From Sphingobacterium sp. lm-10 (lineage in GTDB: Bacteria > Bacteroidota > Bacteroidia > Sphingobacteriales > Sphingobacteriaceae), in assembly GCF_023554555.1 (NCBI RefSeq), contig NZ_JAMJWC010000001.1, positions 1,426,001-1,490,000 of the forward strand: 64,000 nucleotides of DNA, read 5' to 3'. The translations under genes and the position numbers were made by a program. Each line of letters begins with the position of its first letter. Position 1 is the stretch's first letter. Shown piece by piece: positions 34,654-44,547 of the stretch. The notes below the pieces were generated by a model that was not told the origin of the DNA, did not search any database, and was given only the letters and a program-made list of their open reading frames with translations.

Positions 34654-36057
34654 TTAGAAAGACCAATTATCCGTTCGAAAAGGTGCCACAGGCAATCCTT
34701 GACTATTAAAAAGATTAGCTATCCCGGCCTCCGAAAAGCTGAATCGAACGGCTTGCGGATGCCGCACTACTGCAGCGGATACCATCAGCTTATTGCCACG
34801 AACTACCCCTTTTGCCGGATGAAAAACCTGATCCGCACCGGCTATGTACAACTCCGTAATCTGATCGCCTTTTACCTGAAGTTTGCCATTAAGATTCTCG
34901 AAGCTAATTTCTACCTGATTTCCCTTTACCGTATAACTTTTATAGGTGGGTGATTTGTAGTCTTTTTGTGCAGGTAGCTTATAATGTTCCTGTAGGGCTA
35001 GCGTAGCCAGTCGATCTGCTACAGCACGCTTTTGTATCGGATGTATGTCTTTCACATTATCCACTAAGTCGGAAATCACAACCATACCGGCGTTAGCGAG
35101 CGTTCTTGCTGTTTTCTCCTGTTGCTCACGGAGTAACGCGGCCAAAGGCGCCGAGTTATTGTAGGTAAATGGCGCGATCTGCACAAAATAGAATGGCAGC
35201 TGCTGACCCCACGCGGCACGCCAGGCACCTACCATTTGTTGCATCAGCCGATCGTAAGAAGACCAGGCGCCCACATTACTTTCCCCTTGATACCAGAATA
35301 TCCCGGAAACCGGAAATCTCCGTAAAGGAAAGATCATACTATTCCAGAGGGAAGCTGTCCGATGCGGACGATAAGCTGCTGCAGTCTGATTTTCTGCTGC
35401 CTTTTGCAAAATTCCATCATTATCAACTACACTAGCCGGTGTCCATACCTCCGCTCCCGTACCACCCCAGCTGGCATTAATAATACCGATGGGTACGCCT
35501 ATCTCCTTACGAAAAGTCTTGGCGATGAAGTACCCAATGGCAGAAAAAGGTTTTAGCGAATTAGCATCCAAAAGCTTCCACGTATTCGGTATGTCTTCCT
35601 GTGGATAGGAAGCAGCGTAACGACTCACTTGCAATAAACGTATTTGGGGATCGTTTGCCTGCGGTAGCTCTTCCAGTATTTCGGGTAAACTTTGCGCACC
35701 TCCCCATTCCATATTGGACTGGCCGGAACATAACCATACATCGCCCAGCAGTAGATCATTTAATTTTAGTACCTCCGACCCGGATGACACTTGCAGCGTG
35801 TAAGGCCCACCCGCAGCCTTGGTGGGTATCGGAATGTGCCAGTTGCCTCCTCCATCAATCACCGCATGTACAGTATCGGATAACCAAGAAGCATATACAG
35901 CGACTTTGGCACCAGCTTGTCCCCAACCCCACACTTGCACCTCCGATTCCCGTTGTAAGACCATGTGATCTGACAATACATGTGGGAGCCGCAATTGTGC
36001 CTGAGTTGTTAAGCCAAGCAAGCATAGCACGAAAAGCAGTTTAACGTTTTTCATCAT
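34654..36057 (-). CDS. sialate O-acetylesterase-like SGNH esterase
   Basis: A 467-aa exported protein (signal peptide MMKNVKLLFVLCLLGLTTQA). It starts its mature part with LRLPHVLSDHMVLQRES, has the nucleophile motif VWLCSGQSNMEW, the IFWYQGESN block and a late DIHPIQK with the catalytic Asp/His. This matches the sialate O-acetylesterase family, used widely in Bacteroidota to remove acetyl groups from plant or host glycans. First gene of the operon with the NodB-like enzyme and GH78. Confidence 0.9.
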   Translation of the reverse strand: MMKNVKLLFVLCLLGLTTQAQLRLPHVLSDHMVLQRESEVQVWGWGQAGAKVAVYASWLSDTVHAVIDGGGNWHIPIPTKAAGGPYTLQVSSGSEVLKLNDLLLGDVWLCSGQSNMEWGGAQSLPEILEELPQANDPQIRLLQVSRYAASYPQEDIPNTWKLLDANSLKPFSAIGYFIAKTFRKEIGVPIGIINASWGGTGAEVWTPASVVDNDGILQKAAENQTAAAYRPHRTASLWNSMIFPLRRFPVSGIFWYQGESNVGAWSSYDRLMQQMVGAWRAAWGQQLPFYFVQIAPFTYNNSAPLAALLREQQEKTARTLANAGMVVISDLVDNVKDIHPIQKRAVADRLATLALQEHYKLPAQKDYKSPTYKSYTVKGNQVEISFENLNGKLQVKGDQITELYIAGADQVFHPAKGVVRGNKLMVSAAVVRHPQAVRFSFSEAGIANLFNSQGLPVAPFRTDNWSF

Positions 36058-36443
36058 AATTTTTATTTGTTAGTCATTAGTAGAAGAGCACTTCCCATAG
36101 GTTCATGCTACTTTCTTCTATCATTTTTGGCAGATCAATACAAATGTACTCGTTATTACATAATCAACGAAATTGACCTCTCCGCACCTTCCATTGGTCT
36201 ATACGTGGCGAGAACACCACTTTATTAGTAGGGCGTTCTATATATCTTTCACAAGGTATTCAACTTCAAAATACAAACAAATAATAACTTAATAAACACC
36301 CATGCAAATTTTTCTTTCTCGATATCCTCCTCTCCTGCATGCAGCTTATCTCTCGCCACGTTTTCCGTCTCTATCTTAGCGAACGGGTTTGGCCGGATTT
36401 ATGCTCATCTTGTTCTAAGATTGATTTACTTTAGATTTTATTT
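36058..36443. other. divergent intergenic region, no feature recognised
   Basis: About 385 bp separate the esterase operon (minus) from a small lipoprotein gene (plus). It should carry both promoters, but no good match to the Bacteroidota consensus and no clear operator was found. Confidence 0.4.
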
Positions 36444-36923
36444 ATGAAATTTTATTTGGGAATATTTAGTCTGGCATTGGCAATCACTTCCTGCCAGGGA
36501 AATGCTGATAAAACACAAAATGATGGGCATACTCAAGAGTCCGATACTACAATGGTTGCAAGCCATAGTTTGGATAACGGTCATTATTGCTACATCCGTA
36601 CCGAAGGTGCAGAAAATCAGGATACGACAAAAGTTCACTTTGTGATCGATGAAAATGATATCACAGGTGAAATGGACTGGCTACCTCACGAGAAAGACCA
36701 ACGTAAAGGCACTTTACTGGGAACGATCAATGGAGAAGATGTAAGGGTACAATGGACGTATATGCAAGAGGGCATGCAAGACACACTGCACCTACAATTC
36801 AGGTTGACCGGCGGGATGGAGCTATATCAAAAACCATTAAAGGTAAATACCAGTAGCCAACGCGAGCAGACCGACGAATCGGCTGCGTATTCTCTGAAAT
36901 ATGCTGCTGTCGACTGTAAGTAG
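36444..36923 (+). CDS. hypothetical lipoprotein
   Basis: A 159-aa protein with a lipoprotein signal (LGIFSLALAITSCQG, Cys17). The mature domain has a beta-rich pattern (CYIRTEGAEN, VHFVIDENDITGEMDW, GTLLGTINGEDVRVQWTY), a layout common in small Bacteroidota lipoproteins that I cannot name. It precedes a PLDc_N protein gene by about 30 bp in the same direction. Confidence 0.65.
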   Translation: MKFYLGIFSLALAITSCQGNADKTQNDGHTQESDTTMVASHSLDNGHYCYIRTEGAENQDTTKVHFVIDENDITGEMDWLPHEKDQRKGTLLGTINGEDVRVQWTYMQEGMQDTLHLQFRLTGGMELYQKPLKVNTSSQREQTDESAAYSLKYAAVDCK

Positions 36924-36953
36924 AAGATTTCAGTTACTTTATTATTTTTGTGT

Positions 36954-37178
36954 ATGTCAAATATCCTTTTTATAAATATCGGACCAGTAGAGATTGCGAT
37001 ACTCATTTCGATCCCCATTATATTTCTTTTGGTTGCTATCTATCTCATCTTAAAAAAAGAGACGGGGTTAACTAAGGTTTTGTGGATAATTGTCGTACTT
37101 TTCTTCCCATATCTTGGAGCAACCATTTATTTCATATCCCGTTACTTAGCGCGTGAAAAACGTAAGGAAATCCAGTAA
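36954..37178 (+). CDS. PLDc_N-domain small membrane protein
   Basis: A 74-aa protein with two hydrophobic segments: VEIAILISIPIIFLLVAIYL, then VLWIIVVLFFPYLGATIYFI with the W-(x)n-P-G-like motif and the basic end SRYLAREKR. This is the PLDc_N signature. The ATG at 36954 is used; a TTG two codons earlier is less likely. Function unknown. Confidence 0.75.
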   Translation: MSNILFINIGPVEIAILISIPIIFLLVAIYLILKKETGLTKVLWIIVVLFFPYLGATIYFISRYLAREKRKEIQ

Positions 37179-37198
37179 GTTTCCTATTCGTTAATACA

Positions 37199-38113
37199 TC
37201 AATTAAAACCAGCCCGAAACTCCAGTGGGCTTTGGTTGGTTTTGCTTTTGAATACCTTGTTGAATGATTGCGGATGCTCAAAACCTAGTTCATAGGCAAT
37301 TTCGGACACAGATAAAGTAGTGGTACTCAGTCGCATTTTTGCGTAATCAATTACCCTCTTCTGAATGTGTTGTTGCGTGTTTTGCTGGGTATAAATTCGG
37401 AGTAAGCTTCCTAGGTAATTCGCCGATATATTCATTTTACTGGCAATCCCGCTCACCGTGGGCATACCGTTTTTATTTAAGTTTTCCTGGGTAAAATGTT
37501 GGAAAAGGATTTGTTCGAAACGCGTAACTAATTCTTGGTTCGATTTCTTTCGAGTTGTAAATTGACGCTGGTAAAAACGTTCTGCATAAATCAGCAATCT
37601 TTCTATTTGTTTAATGATAAGGTCCTGACTAAACCGATCGATTGGAGATTGGTATTCCTGAGCTATACTTTCCAGAATATTTACGATAACAACCTCCTCT
37701 CTATCCGATAGAAATAAAGCTTCATTAACAGCATATTGAAAAAAGTCGTACGAATTAATTTTGGCAGCCAACTCTGTATTCCACAAAAAATCGGGGTGTA
37801 TAAGTAACAACCAGCCTGTCGGCTCCACGTTGACCTCGGGGTTGATCTCAATTTTTAGAAATTGATCGGGCGAGCAAAAACAGAGCAAGCCCGAGTCAAA
37901 ATCATAGTGTTGCTGACCATAGTTGAACCGCGCGTTTACATTCCTTTTCAAGCCGATAGAATAAAACTTCTGAATCCACTTTAGCGCCGAATCGTTCACA
38001 GGATAATTTACCTTACTGTAATCGATCAAACTAATGAGCGGATGCTCCGGCTTTGGTAAACCACAGAAAGTATGAAACTCACTAAGGGAATGAAAGTGAA
38101 AAGTATCGTTCAT
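37199..38113 (-). CDS. AraC-family transcriptional regulator
   Basis: A 304-aa protein. The N-terminal half resembles an AraC ligand-binding cupin (FNYGQQHYDFDSGLLCF). The C-terminal ~100 residues are two HTH motifs: VSGIASKMNISANYLGSLLR and LSVSEIAYELGFEHPQSFNKVFK, ending NQSPLEFR. It lies 45 bp downstream of an SDR gene in the same orientation; such pairs often have the regulator controlling the oxidoreductase, which is an inference here. Confidence 0.9.
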   Translation of the reverse strand: MNDTFHFHSLSEFHTFCGLPKPEHPLISLIDYSKVNYPVNDSALKWIQKFYSIGLKRNVNARFNYGQQHYDFDSGLLCFCSPDQFLKIEINPEVNVEPTGWLLLIHPDFLWNTELAAKINSYDFFQYAVNEALFLSDREEVVIVNILESIAQEYQSPIDRFSQDLIIKQIERLLIYAERFYQRQFTTRKKSNQELVTRFEQILFQHFTQENLNKNGMPTVSGIASKMNISANYLGSLLRIYTQQNTQQHIQKRVIDYAKMRLSTTTLSVSEIAYELGFEHPQSFNKVFKSKTNQSPLEFRAGFN

Positions 38114-38158
38114 CAGTTTAAAAGTAACACATAAATATTTCTTATCTTGTTTTGTTTG

Positions 38159-38995
38159 TTAGAATGCGGTCGACAAAGTCAAATCTTTCCATTTTTCCGC
38201 CTCTTCCTCCAAAAGCCTGATTTTTTGCTGAGCCATCCCATAGGCATCCTCCCCCATCAAAAAATGTACTGGAGGGTTTTCCAATTCACTTAGCTGAATC
38301 AGTAATTCCGCTCCTTTTTGCGGATCGTTAGGCTGATTTCCATTAATTTGCTGTAGGTGCTGTGCTTCACTTTCTCTAGCTAAAACATAGGCGTCCAATG
38401 GGTTTTTTGCAGTTTTAACGGAACCGGATGACAAAAATTCTGTGCGGAAGTAACCTGGATAAACCAGTGTAGTATGCACTCCAAAAGGCTTCATTTCTAC
38501 CGCAAGGGCTTCCGTAAAACCAGCGACAGCAAATTTGGTAGAACAATAAATTCCAAAAGCAGGAAAGCTACCCACCAAACCACCTACTGAAGCAATGTTG
38601 AAAATGTGTCCGGAATTTTGCTGACGTAGGTAAGGCGTTGTACGGCGAATCACATTCAATGAACCAAATACATTGACTTCATAATTCCTTCGTGCTTCTT
38701 CATCGGAAAGCTCTTCCAACGTCCCTATCTGACTGTAGCCTGCATTATTTACCACGATATCGATACGACCAAATCGATCAATAGCGGTCTGCACTGCCTT
38801 TCCTACCGCTTCGTCAGAGGTAATATCCATCTCAAGCGGAAGGAAGTTATCATGCTGACCAATGGCATCCGTCAATGAATCCTCACTTCTTGAAGTAGCT
38901 ACTACGCAGTATCCCTGTACTAAAAGTTCTTTTACAAGCGTTTTCCCTAAGCCTTTGGAAGCTCCTGTTACAAACCATACCTTTTTCGTTTTCAT
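38159..38995 (-). CDS. short-chain dehydrogenase/reductase
   Basis: A classical SDR, 278 aa: cofactor motif TGASKGLGKTL, NNAGYSQIG, catalytic Ser in IFNIASVGGL, and YCSTKFAV for YxxxK. The Arg in TSRSEDS after the second strand suggests NADP preference. The ATG at 38995 (MKTKKVWFVTG) is chosen because the Rossmann fold begins there; the frame is open 23 codons upstream with no family similarity. Substrate unknown. It is followed by an araC-type gene. Confidence 0.9.
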   Translation of the reverse strand: MKTKKVWFVTGASKGLGKTLVKELLVQGYCVVATSRSEDSLTDAIGQHDNFLPLEMDITSDEAVGKAVQTAIDRFGRIDIVVNNAGYSQIGTLEELSDEEARRNYEVNVFGSLNVIRRTTPYLRQQNSGHIFNIASVGGLVGSFPAFGIYCSTKFAVAGFTEALAVEMKPFGVHTTLVYPGYFRTEFLSSGSVKTAKNPLDAYVLARESEAQHLQQINGNQPNDPQKGAELLIQLSELENPPVHFLMGEDAYGMAQQKIRLLEEEAEKWKDLTLSTAF

Positions 38996-39770
38996 ATTGA
39001 ATTTATTTTTAGATTTTCTGATAATACAAAGTTTAGAAAACTCGCTTTCTATGAAGTATCTCAATCCACCAAGATTGTAGCCGAATCATGGATTCAATGT
39101 ATTGATGGTTATCTCTGTATGAGTTTACCCTTTATTATTCCTAGGACTTTTCATGTCAAGAAAAAATTAAAATAAAAACTACTTAATACATGGATTTAAT
39201 ATATATTTGAACAATTACTTATTACACCTACTTGAGAACATTTTAGTTTGACATGTGCAATACAAAGTTTCATTGTTGGCGTATTTTTTTGAACAACAAA
39301 CCAAACACATCCTCGTGACTCACAATAGAAATTAGACTTTATACGAACAACACGATACCAAAACACAGATTTAAGAATATTTACATCTAAAAAATGGATA
39401 TTTAAATAGAATTTTAGATTATTTTAAATAATAAATCTGAATAATTCATTTTTTCACTAAAAATAACGATTGAAAAAATAAAAATGTTATTACATTAGCA
39501 AAAAAAACCTATTTAAATAGGTAAATAAAAAACAAATACCATAAATGAAAGATATTAATTTAAAAATTTAATATAAAAATTACAAAATATTAAAATTTTT
39601 AAACGAAATATATTATATAAATGATTTTACAACATAAATCATCTATAATTTCACATATATTCATGCGAATAATGAGAAATTACCCAAACCAAAGCATCGA
39701 ATGAAAACATTTAATAATAACAACTAAACACACCAAATCAATTAATCATTTACTTAACTGAACAACACGC
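38996..39770. other. long AT-rich region upstream of susC
   Basis: About 775 bp without a gene. The stretch from roughly 39380 to 39660 is extremely AT-rich, with long A and T tracts. It must contain the susC promoter, but no exact TTTG-N19-TAnnTTTG pair was found; TATATTTG at 39202-39209 lacks a -33 partner. Intrinsic curvature or a long leader is plausible. Confidence 0.4.
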
Positions 39771-42700
39771 ATGAAACAAAAACTACTCAGTTTTATTCTT
39801 CTGCTGACTTGTCTATCGGCAAGTTTGTACGCACAAGAGAGACAAATCCGAGGTACTGTTGCTGGTAGCAATGGAGCTTCTCTTGCAGGAGTTAGTGTTA
39901 GTGTATTGGGGAGCAATGTTGCTACTCAGACTGATGCTAATGGAAACTTTAACATTAAGGCAGATAACGGCCAAACCTTGATCTTTTCCTATATAGGATA
40001 CACAGGAAGACGTGTAGAAATAGGCACTCAAAATGTTGTAAACGTCACCTTAAATCTTGGAACAGAATCTCTCGAAGAGATTATTGTGACCGGCGCTTAC
40101 GGTATCCAATCTTCAGCCAGATCTACATCTTACAACGCTCAGGTATTAAATCAAGAACAACTTAATCCAATCCGACAAACCAATATCAATAATGCCTTAG
40201 CGGGTAAGGTAGCCGGATTGCAAGTGAGAAGCCAGTCTGCTGCAGCCTTGGGTCGTGAAACATCTATTCGCCTAAGAGGCGAAAGTGGTTTGGGATCTGG
40301 AACAGGAGTTATTTATGTCGTTGATGGCACGATACTACCTAATTCCAACGACATCAACTTGGACGACATAGAAAGTGTAACCGTACTACAAGGGCCTGCT
40401 GCTTCGGCATTATTTGGATCTCAGGGAGCTGGTGGTGCTATCGTAATGACGTTAATAAAAGGAAGATCTACACCTGGCGTAGGTATAAGTGTTAATATAG
40501 GAGCACAATTTGAGAAACCGTATATATTACCAGCCTACCAGAACTTATATGCCGGTGGCACCAATGATCAATGGCGCACGTACACTTGGCAACAAGGTCA
40601 TCCGGAGGAATGGAGAGCGTTAGACGGCAAAATATATAAAGATTCTTATGACGACGTAAGTTGGGGTCCGCGTATGGATGGAACAGAATACATTCCTTGG
40701 TATGCCTGGTATCCTGGACACGATCGGTCTTTTCAGACAACAAATCTAAATGCACAACCCAACAATGTAAGGGATTTCTACGAGACCGGCGTTACTTTGA
40801 ATAACGGTATTACTTTTCGCCAAAGTTCAGAAAAACTAGATTTCAAGGTTACTTATAACAACCAATATGTAAACGGATTGATCCCGGAGAGTTCTTTGAA
40901 ACGAAACAACATCAATGTTTCTACGGCTTATAGAGTGACCGACAAATTTGAAGTTGGAACCAACGTTAATTATATTAACGGACAGCTAAATGGATTCATC
41001 AGTGATGGTTATGGTAATGCCGCGACAGGTGCCTTTAGCCAATGGATGCACCGGGATCTTGACTTCGGAATCATGGAAGAACTTCGTGGTTTAAATCTAA
41101 ATGGTATCTATGCCAGTTGGAACAGACCAAATCCTACGCAGTACAATCCGAATAGTCCTGACAATTTTTACAAAGGTAATTATTACTTAAACCCTTATAC
41201 ATTCTTAGATTTTACCGAACGTATCACGAATAACGATCGGTTATTTGGAGACGTATACGCTAGTTACAAAATTATAGATGGTTTGTCTGTAAAGGCTACT
41301 TACCGCAAGCAACAAAATACGGTTTTCTCTGAAGGTCGTGACTATAGTGAGTTACAGGCCAGTCATACCCAGGCAGGTATTTTCGCGGGCTACAGCACCA
41401 ATAATTCCTACGCAAATCGTCAGAATTTAGAATTTTTGGCTTCTTTCAACAGGAAATTTGAAGACTGGTCTGTCAATGCAAACGTAGGTACAGATTTCTT
41501 CTCCCTTACTACTAAAGGTAATGGTGGTAATACTGTACAAGGTCTGGTGGTTCCCAACGGCTTTTTCTTAAGCAATAGTCGGCAGACTCCTGCAATTACG
41601 AACCCGAGGTCATTGGAGAAATACAATGCTATATTTGGTACCGCTACTGTCGGATACAAAAATATGGTTTTTGTAAACGGTACATTGCGTAACGACTGGT
41701 TCTCTACATTACCAGCGGGCAATAACGATGTACTCTCTAAATCCTTTGGTGCATCCTTTGTATTCTCTGACTTACTTCCAGAAGAAACTAAAGACTGGTT
41801 AAGCTTTGGTAAGGTACGCTATTCGTGGGGAGAAATTCCACAAGCTTTAGGCACAAATGCAAGTCCATTTGGCGCTTATCGGTTTCCGGGCATGAACTAC
41901 ACCATCAACAACAATCAGTGGAATGGCAACATCTTGATGCCTACACCAGATCAGTTAGTGAATCCAAATATTCGTGGGGCAGTCGCCACACAACAAGAGC
42001 TTGGTATAGATTTGGAGTTCTTACGTAATCGTGTAGGTATATCTGCAACCTATTGGGATGGTACCGAGATCAACTTTCCTTTTGCGCTGAGCATCAATGG
42101 TGCAAGTGGATACACCTCTCTTTTAACTAACATTGGGGAGATCACCAAAAAAGGATTTGAACTACAACTGAGAGGAAGTCCAATTCGCACAGCAGAATTC
42201 AACTGGAATGTGAACCTGACTTACTCGAAACTGATCAATAATGACGTGGTTTCACTAAGTCCAGAAAACAATGTCACACGTACAGGAGCGGTAGCGAATG
42301 TCGCTTTTGCTGCGCTACCACAAATATATCACGAAGAAGGTAAACGATGGGGACAATTAATCGGTAGCGGTATTATGCGTAATGAGCAAGGTGTTCCAAT
42401 TCTGGATGCTGCTGGCTACTACCAAAGACAGGATAATATTTCCTATGGTAGCGTCCTTCCAGACTTTACGGGTGGTATCCAAAACACCTTTACCTATAAA
42501 GGGTTTAATCTTGCCTTCAATATTGATTACCAATTTGGCGGTAAATTCTCTTCTCTTTCCAGCATGTTTGGCGCTTTCAGTGGAGTTACAGAACGCACAG
42601 CGGAGATCAACGATCGCGGATTCAATGTGAGAGATGCCGTGGCCGATGGCGGTGGTAAGAAAACTACGGGTGTTAATGCAAACGGCGAAGCCGTTGAATT

Positions 42701-43010
42701 CTACGTGCCGGTGCGCACTTATTACGAAAATGCATATGGCCGTCGTACCACAGATGAATTTATTTTTGACCTAGATTTCATCAAACTTCGTGAAATATCG
42801 TTCGGATATGAGCTTCCTGCAAAGAAGATGAATTTAGAAAGATATGGCATACAGAATGCAAACATCGCTGTGGTCGGCAGAAATCTTTGGTTAATTCACT
42901 CTAAAACAAATGGTGAGTTTGATCCCTCAGAAATCAGTGGTATCGCAGGCGAGACTTCCCAGCTTCCAGGAACAAGAGGTTGGGGATTCAATTTGCGTGT
43001 AGGGTTTTAA
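39771..43010 (+). CDS. SusC/RagA-family TonB-dependent outer membrane transporter
   Basis: A 1079-aa protein with a signal peptide (LLSFILLLTCLSASLYAQ). It has an N-terminal carboxypeptidase-regulatory-like domain (IRGTVAGSNGASLAGVSVSV, about 25-100), the SLEEIIVTGAYG TonB-box region, a plug with GVIYVVDG and VLQGPAASALFGSQGAGG, and a 22-strand barrel ending in the outer-membrane signal LRVGF. There is no STN domain, so no sign of direct anti-sigma signalling. It pairs with the SusD gene 18 bp downstream for uptake of an oligosaccharide or other large nutrient. Confidence 0.95.
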   Translation: MKQKLLSFILLLTCLSASLYAQERQIRGTVAGSNGASLAGVSVSVLGSNVATQTDANGNFNIKADNGQTLIFSYIGYTGRRVEIGTQNVVNVTLNLGTESLEEIIVTGAYGIQSSARSTSYNAQVLNQEQLNPIRQTNINNALAGKVAGLQVRSQSAAALGRETSIRLRGESGLGSGTGVIYVVDGTILPNSNDINLDDIESVTVLQGPAASALFGSQGAGGAIVMTLIKGRSTPGVGISVNIGAQFEKPYILPAYQNLYAGGTNDQWRTYTWQQGHPEEWRALDGKIYKDSYDDVSWGPRMDGTEYIPWYAWYPGHDRSFQTTNLNAQPNNVRDFYETGVTLNNGITFRQSSEKLDFKVTYNNQYVNGLIPESSLKRNNINVSTAYRVTDKFEVGTNVNYINGQLNGFISDGYGNAATGAFSQWMHRDLDFGIMEELRGLNLNGIYASWNRPNPTQYNPNSPDNFYKGNYYLNPYTFLDFTERITNNDRLFGDVYASYKIIDGLSVKATYRKQQNTVFSEGRDYSELQASHTQAGIFAGYSTNNSYANRQNLEFLASFNRKFEDWSVNANVGTDFFSLTTKGNGGNTVQGLVVPNGFFLSNSRQTPAITNPRSLEKYNAIFGTATVGYKNMVFVNGTLRNDWFSTLPAGNNDVLSKSFGASFVFSDLLPEETKDWLSFGKVRYSWGEIPQALGTNASPFGAYRFPGMNYTINNNQWNGNILMPTPDQLVNPNIRGAVATQQELGIDLEFLRNRVGISATYWDGTEINFPFALSINGASGYTSLLTNIGEITKKGFELQLRGSPIRTAEFNWNVNLTYSKLINNDVVSLSPENNVTRTGAVANVAFAALPQIYHEEGKRWGQLIGSGIMRNEQGVPILDAAGYYQRQDNISYGSVLPDFTGGIQNTFTYKGFNLAFNIDYQFGGKFSSLSSMFGAFSGVTERTAEINDRGFNVRDAVADGGGKKTTGVNANGEAVEFYVPVRTYYENAYGRRTTDEFIFDLDFIKLREISFGYELPAKKMNLERYGIQNANIAVVGRNLWLIHSKTNGEFDPSEISGIAGETSQLPGTRGWGFNLRVGF

Positions 43011-43028
43011 TAAGTTGAAAATATAGAA

Positions 43029-44477
43029 ATGAAACACATGAAAAACATACATAAAGTTATATTGTCAGCATTTTTACTTAGTAGTCTATCTTCTTGTGAC
43101 TCACTAAGTGATTTTGGAGATACGAATGTAAATCCTGGAGCAGTAACAACTCCAGTATACAGTGCACTGCTTACCAATGTGCAAGCAGGCTTGGGAGGTA
43201 GTTATGCCTATGATTTGCGGAGTGGGCTATACGCTCAATATTTTTCCGAAACACAGTACACCGAGACTTCCCGGTACTCTGCCCCACAACTGGCTTTTAC
43301 AGGCTATTATTCCGGTCATCTAAACGATCTACAGAACATCATCGATAATAGCGGAAATGCTAATCTATCGGCCATAGCGACCATTTTACAGCAATACATC
43401 TTTCTATTTGTTACGAATATGTGGGGCGATGTCCCTTATTCGGAAGCATTGAGAGGAACTGGTACACTATTACCTAAGTACGATAGACAAGAAGACATTT
43501 ATCGAGGAATATTTCAAAAATTAGGAGAGGCGATTGTATCTTTCGACAACAGTCCGATAGCAGGTGATATTATCTACTCTGGCAACATCGATAGTTGGAG
43601 ACGCACCGCAAATTCAATAAAACTGTTGGCCGCCATTCAATTATCTAAAAAGGTGCCTGCGGCAAACGGTTTTGCTGCTCAAGCTTTTCAAGAGGCGTTA
43701 GCAGCAACCGGAGGCATTATTACCACCAATGCACAAAACTTTAGACTAGTGTATCCAGGTGGCAACTATCAAAGCGCGTACTTTGCTACGTACTTGACAC
43801 GATCAGATTATTCTGTTAGTGCTACCATGACAGATTTACTGAAGTCGCTGGATGATAACAGACAAAGTATATACGGAGGAGCGAGTAATGCTTCTGGAGC
43901 TGGAGCAACCACGTCCTCAAGTACGGGAGTGCCTTATGGTTTGGAACGACCTGCTACTTTAGCTTTTACAGAAGCAAATCCAACGTGGGCGAGAATTCTG
44001 CGAGGCGATAAGCGTATGGATACTTCACCTGTTTTCCTAATAACCGCAGCGCAGACTACGTTAGCAAGAGCAGAAGCGGCAGACTTAGGTTGGACTACAG
44101 AAAGTGTTGCCACGCTTTATCCTCAAGGCATTAGTTTATCATTTGAACAATGGGGCGCAACATATAACGCTGCTAGCTATTTGAGTAATGCAAATGTTGC
44201 TTTGACAGCGGTCGGAACAAACCAACGACAAATATCGATACAGCGCTTCATCGCGAGCTATCCTGATGGCGCACAAGCATGGAACATCTGGCGGAAGTCT
44301 GGGCACCCAACTTTGACACCTTCTCCGGCTCCATTAACGCCGTCGGGACTTATCCCTCGCCGATATGTTTACACGGATGCAGAGTTGCTATCCAATCCAG
44401 AAAGTGCCGCTGCAGCTATTGCCTTACTTCCAGGAGGAAACAATCAAGATTCCAGAGTGTGGTGGGATCAACCATAA
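43029..44477 (+). CDS. SusD/RagB-family nutrient-binding lipoprotein
   Basis: A 482-aa protein with a lipoprotein signal (VILSAFLLSSLSSCDS). The early DFGDTNVNPGAVTTPVYSALLTN, QQYIFLFVTNMWGDVPYSEAL and WRRTANSIKLLAAIQLSKK segments match the SusD-like family 2 (TPR-rich) rather than classical SusD. It caps the SusC pore on the cell surface. It is co-oriented with susC and ends in a strong terminator. Confidence 0.93.
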   Translation: MKHMKNIHKVILSAFLLSSLSSCDSLSDFGDTNVNPGAVTTPVYSALLTNVQAGLGGSYAYDLRSGLYAQYFSETQYTETSRYSAPQLAFTGYYSGHLNDLQNIIDNSGNANLSAIATILQQYIFLFVTNMWGDVPYSEALRGTGTLLPKYDRQEDIYRGIFQKLGEAIVSFDNSPIAGDIIYSGNIDSWRRTANSIKLLAAIQLSKKVPAANGFAAQAFQEALAATGGIITTNAQNFRLVYPGGNYQSAYFATYLTRSDYSVSATMTDLLKSLDDNRQSIYGGASNASGAGATTSSSTGVPYGLERPATLAFTEANPTWARILRGDKRMDTSPVFLITAAQTTLARAEAADLGWTTESVATLYPQGISLSFEQWGATYNAASYLSNANVALTAVGTNQRQISIQRFIASYPDGAQAWNIWRKSGHPTLTPSPAPLTPSGLIPRRYVYTDAELLSNPESAAAAIALLPGGNNQDSRVWWDQP

Positions 44478-44494
44478 GCTGAGTGATCATAGTT

Positions 44495-44533
44495 AAAGAA
44501 GTTCTCGCCAATTGGCGGGAACTTCTTTTTTTT
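44495..44533. terminator. bidirectional terminator between susD and the GH95 gene
   Basis: Fifteen-base arms (44495-44509 and 44514-44528, one wobble pair) with a 4-nt loop, flanked by T8 on the plus side and A residues on the other. It serves convergent susD and GH95. Confidence 0.85.
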
Positions 44534-44547
44534 AGACAATTCTAACC

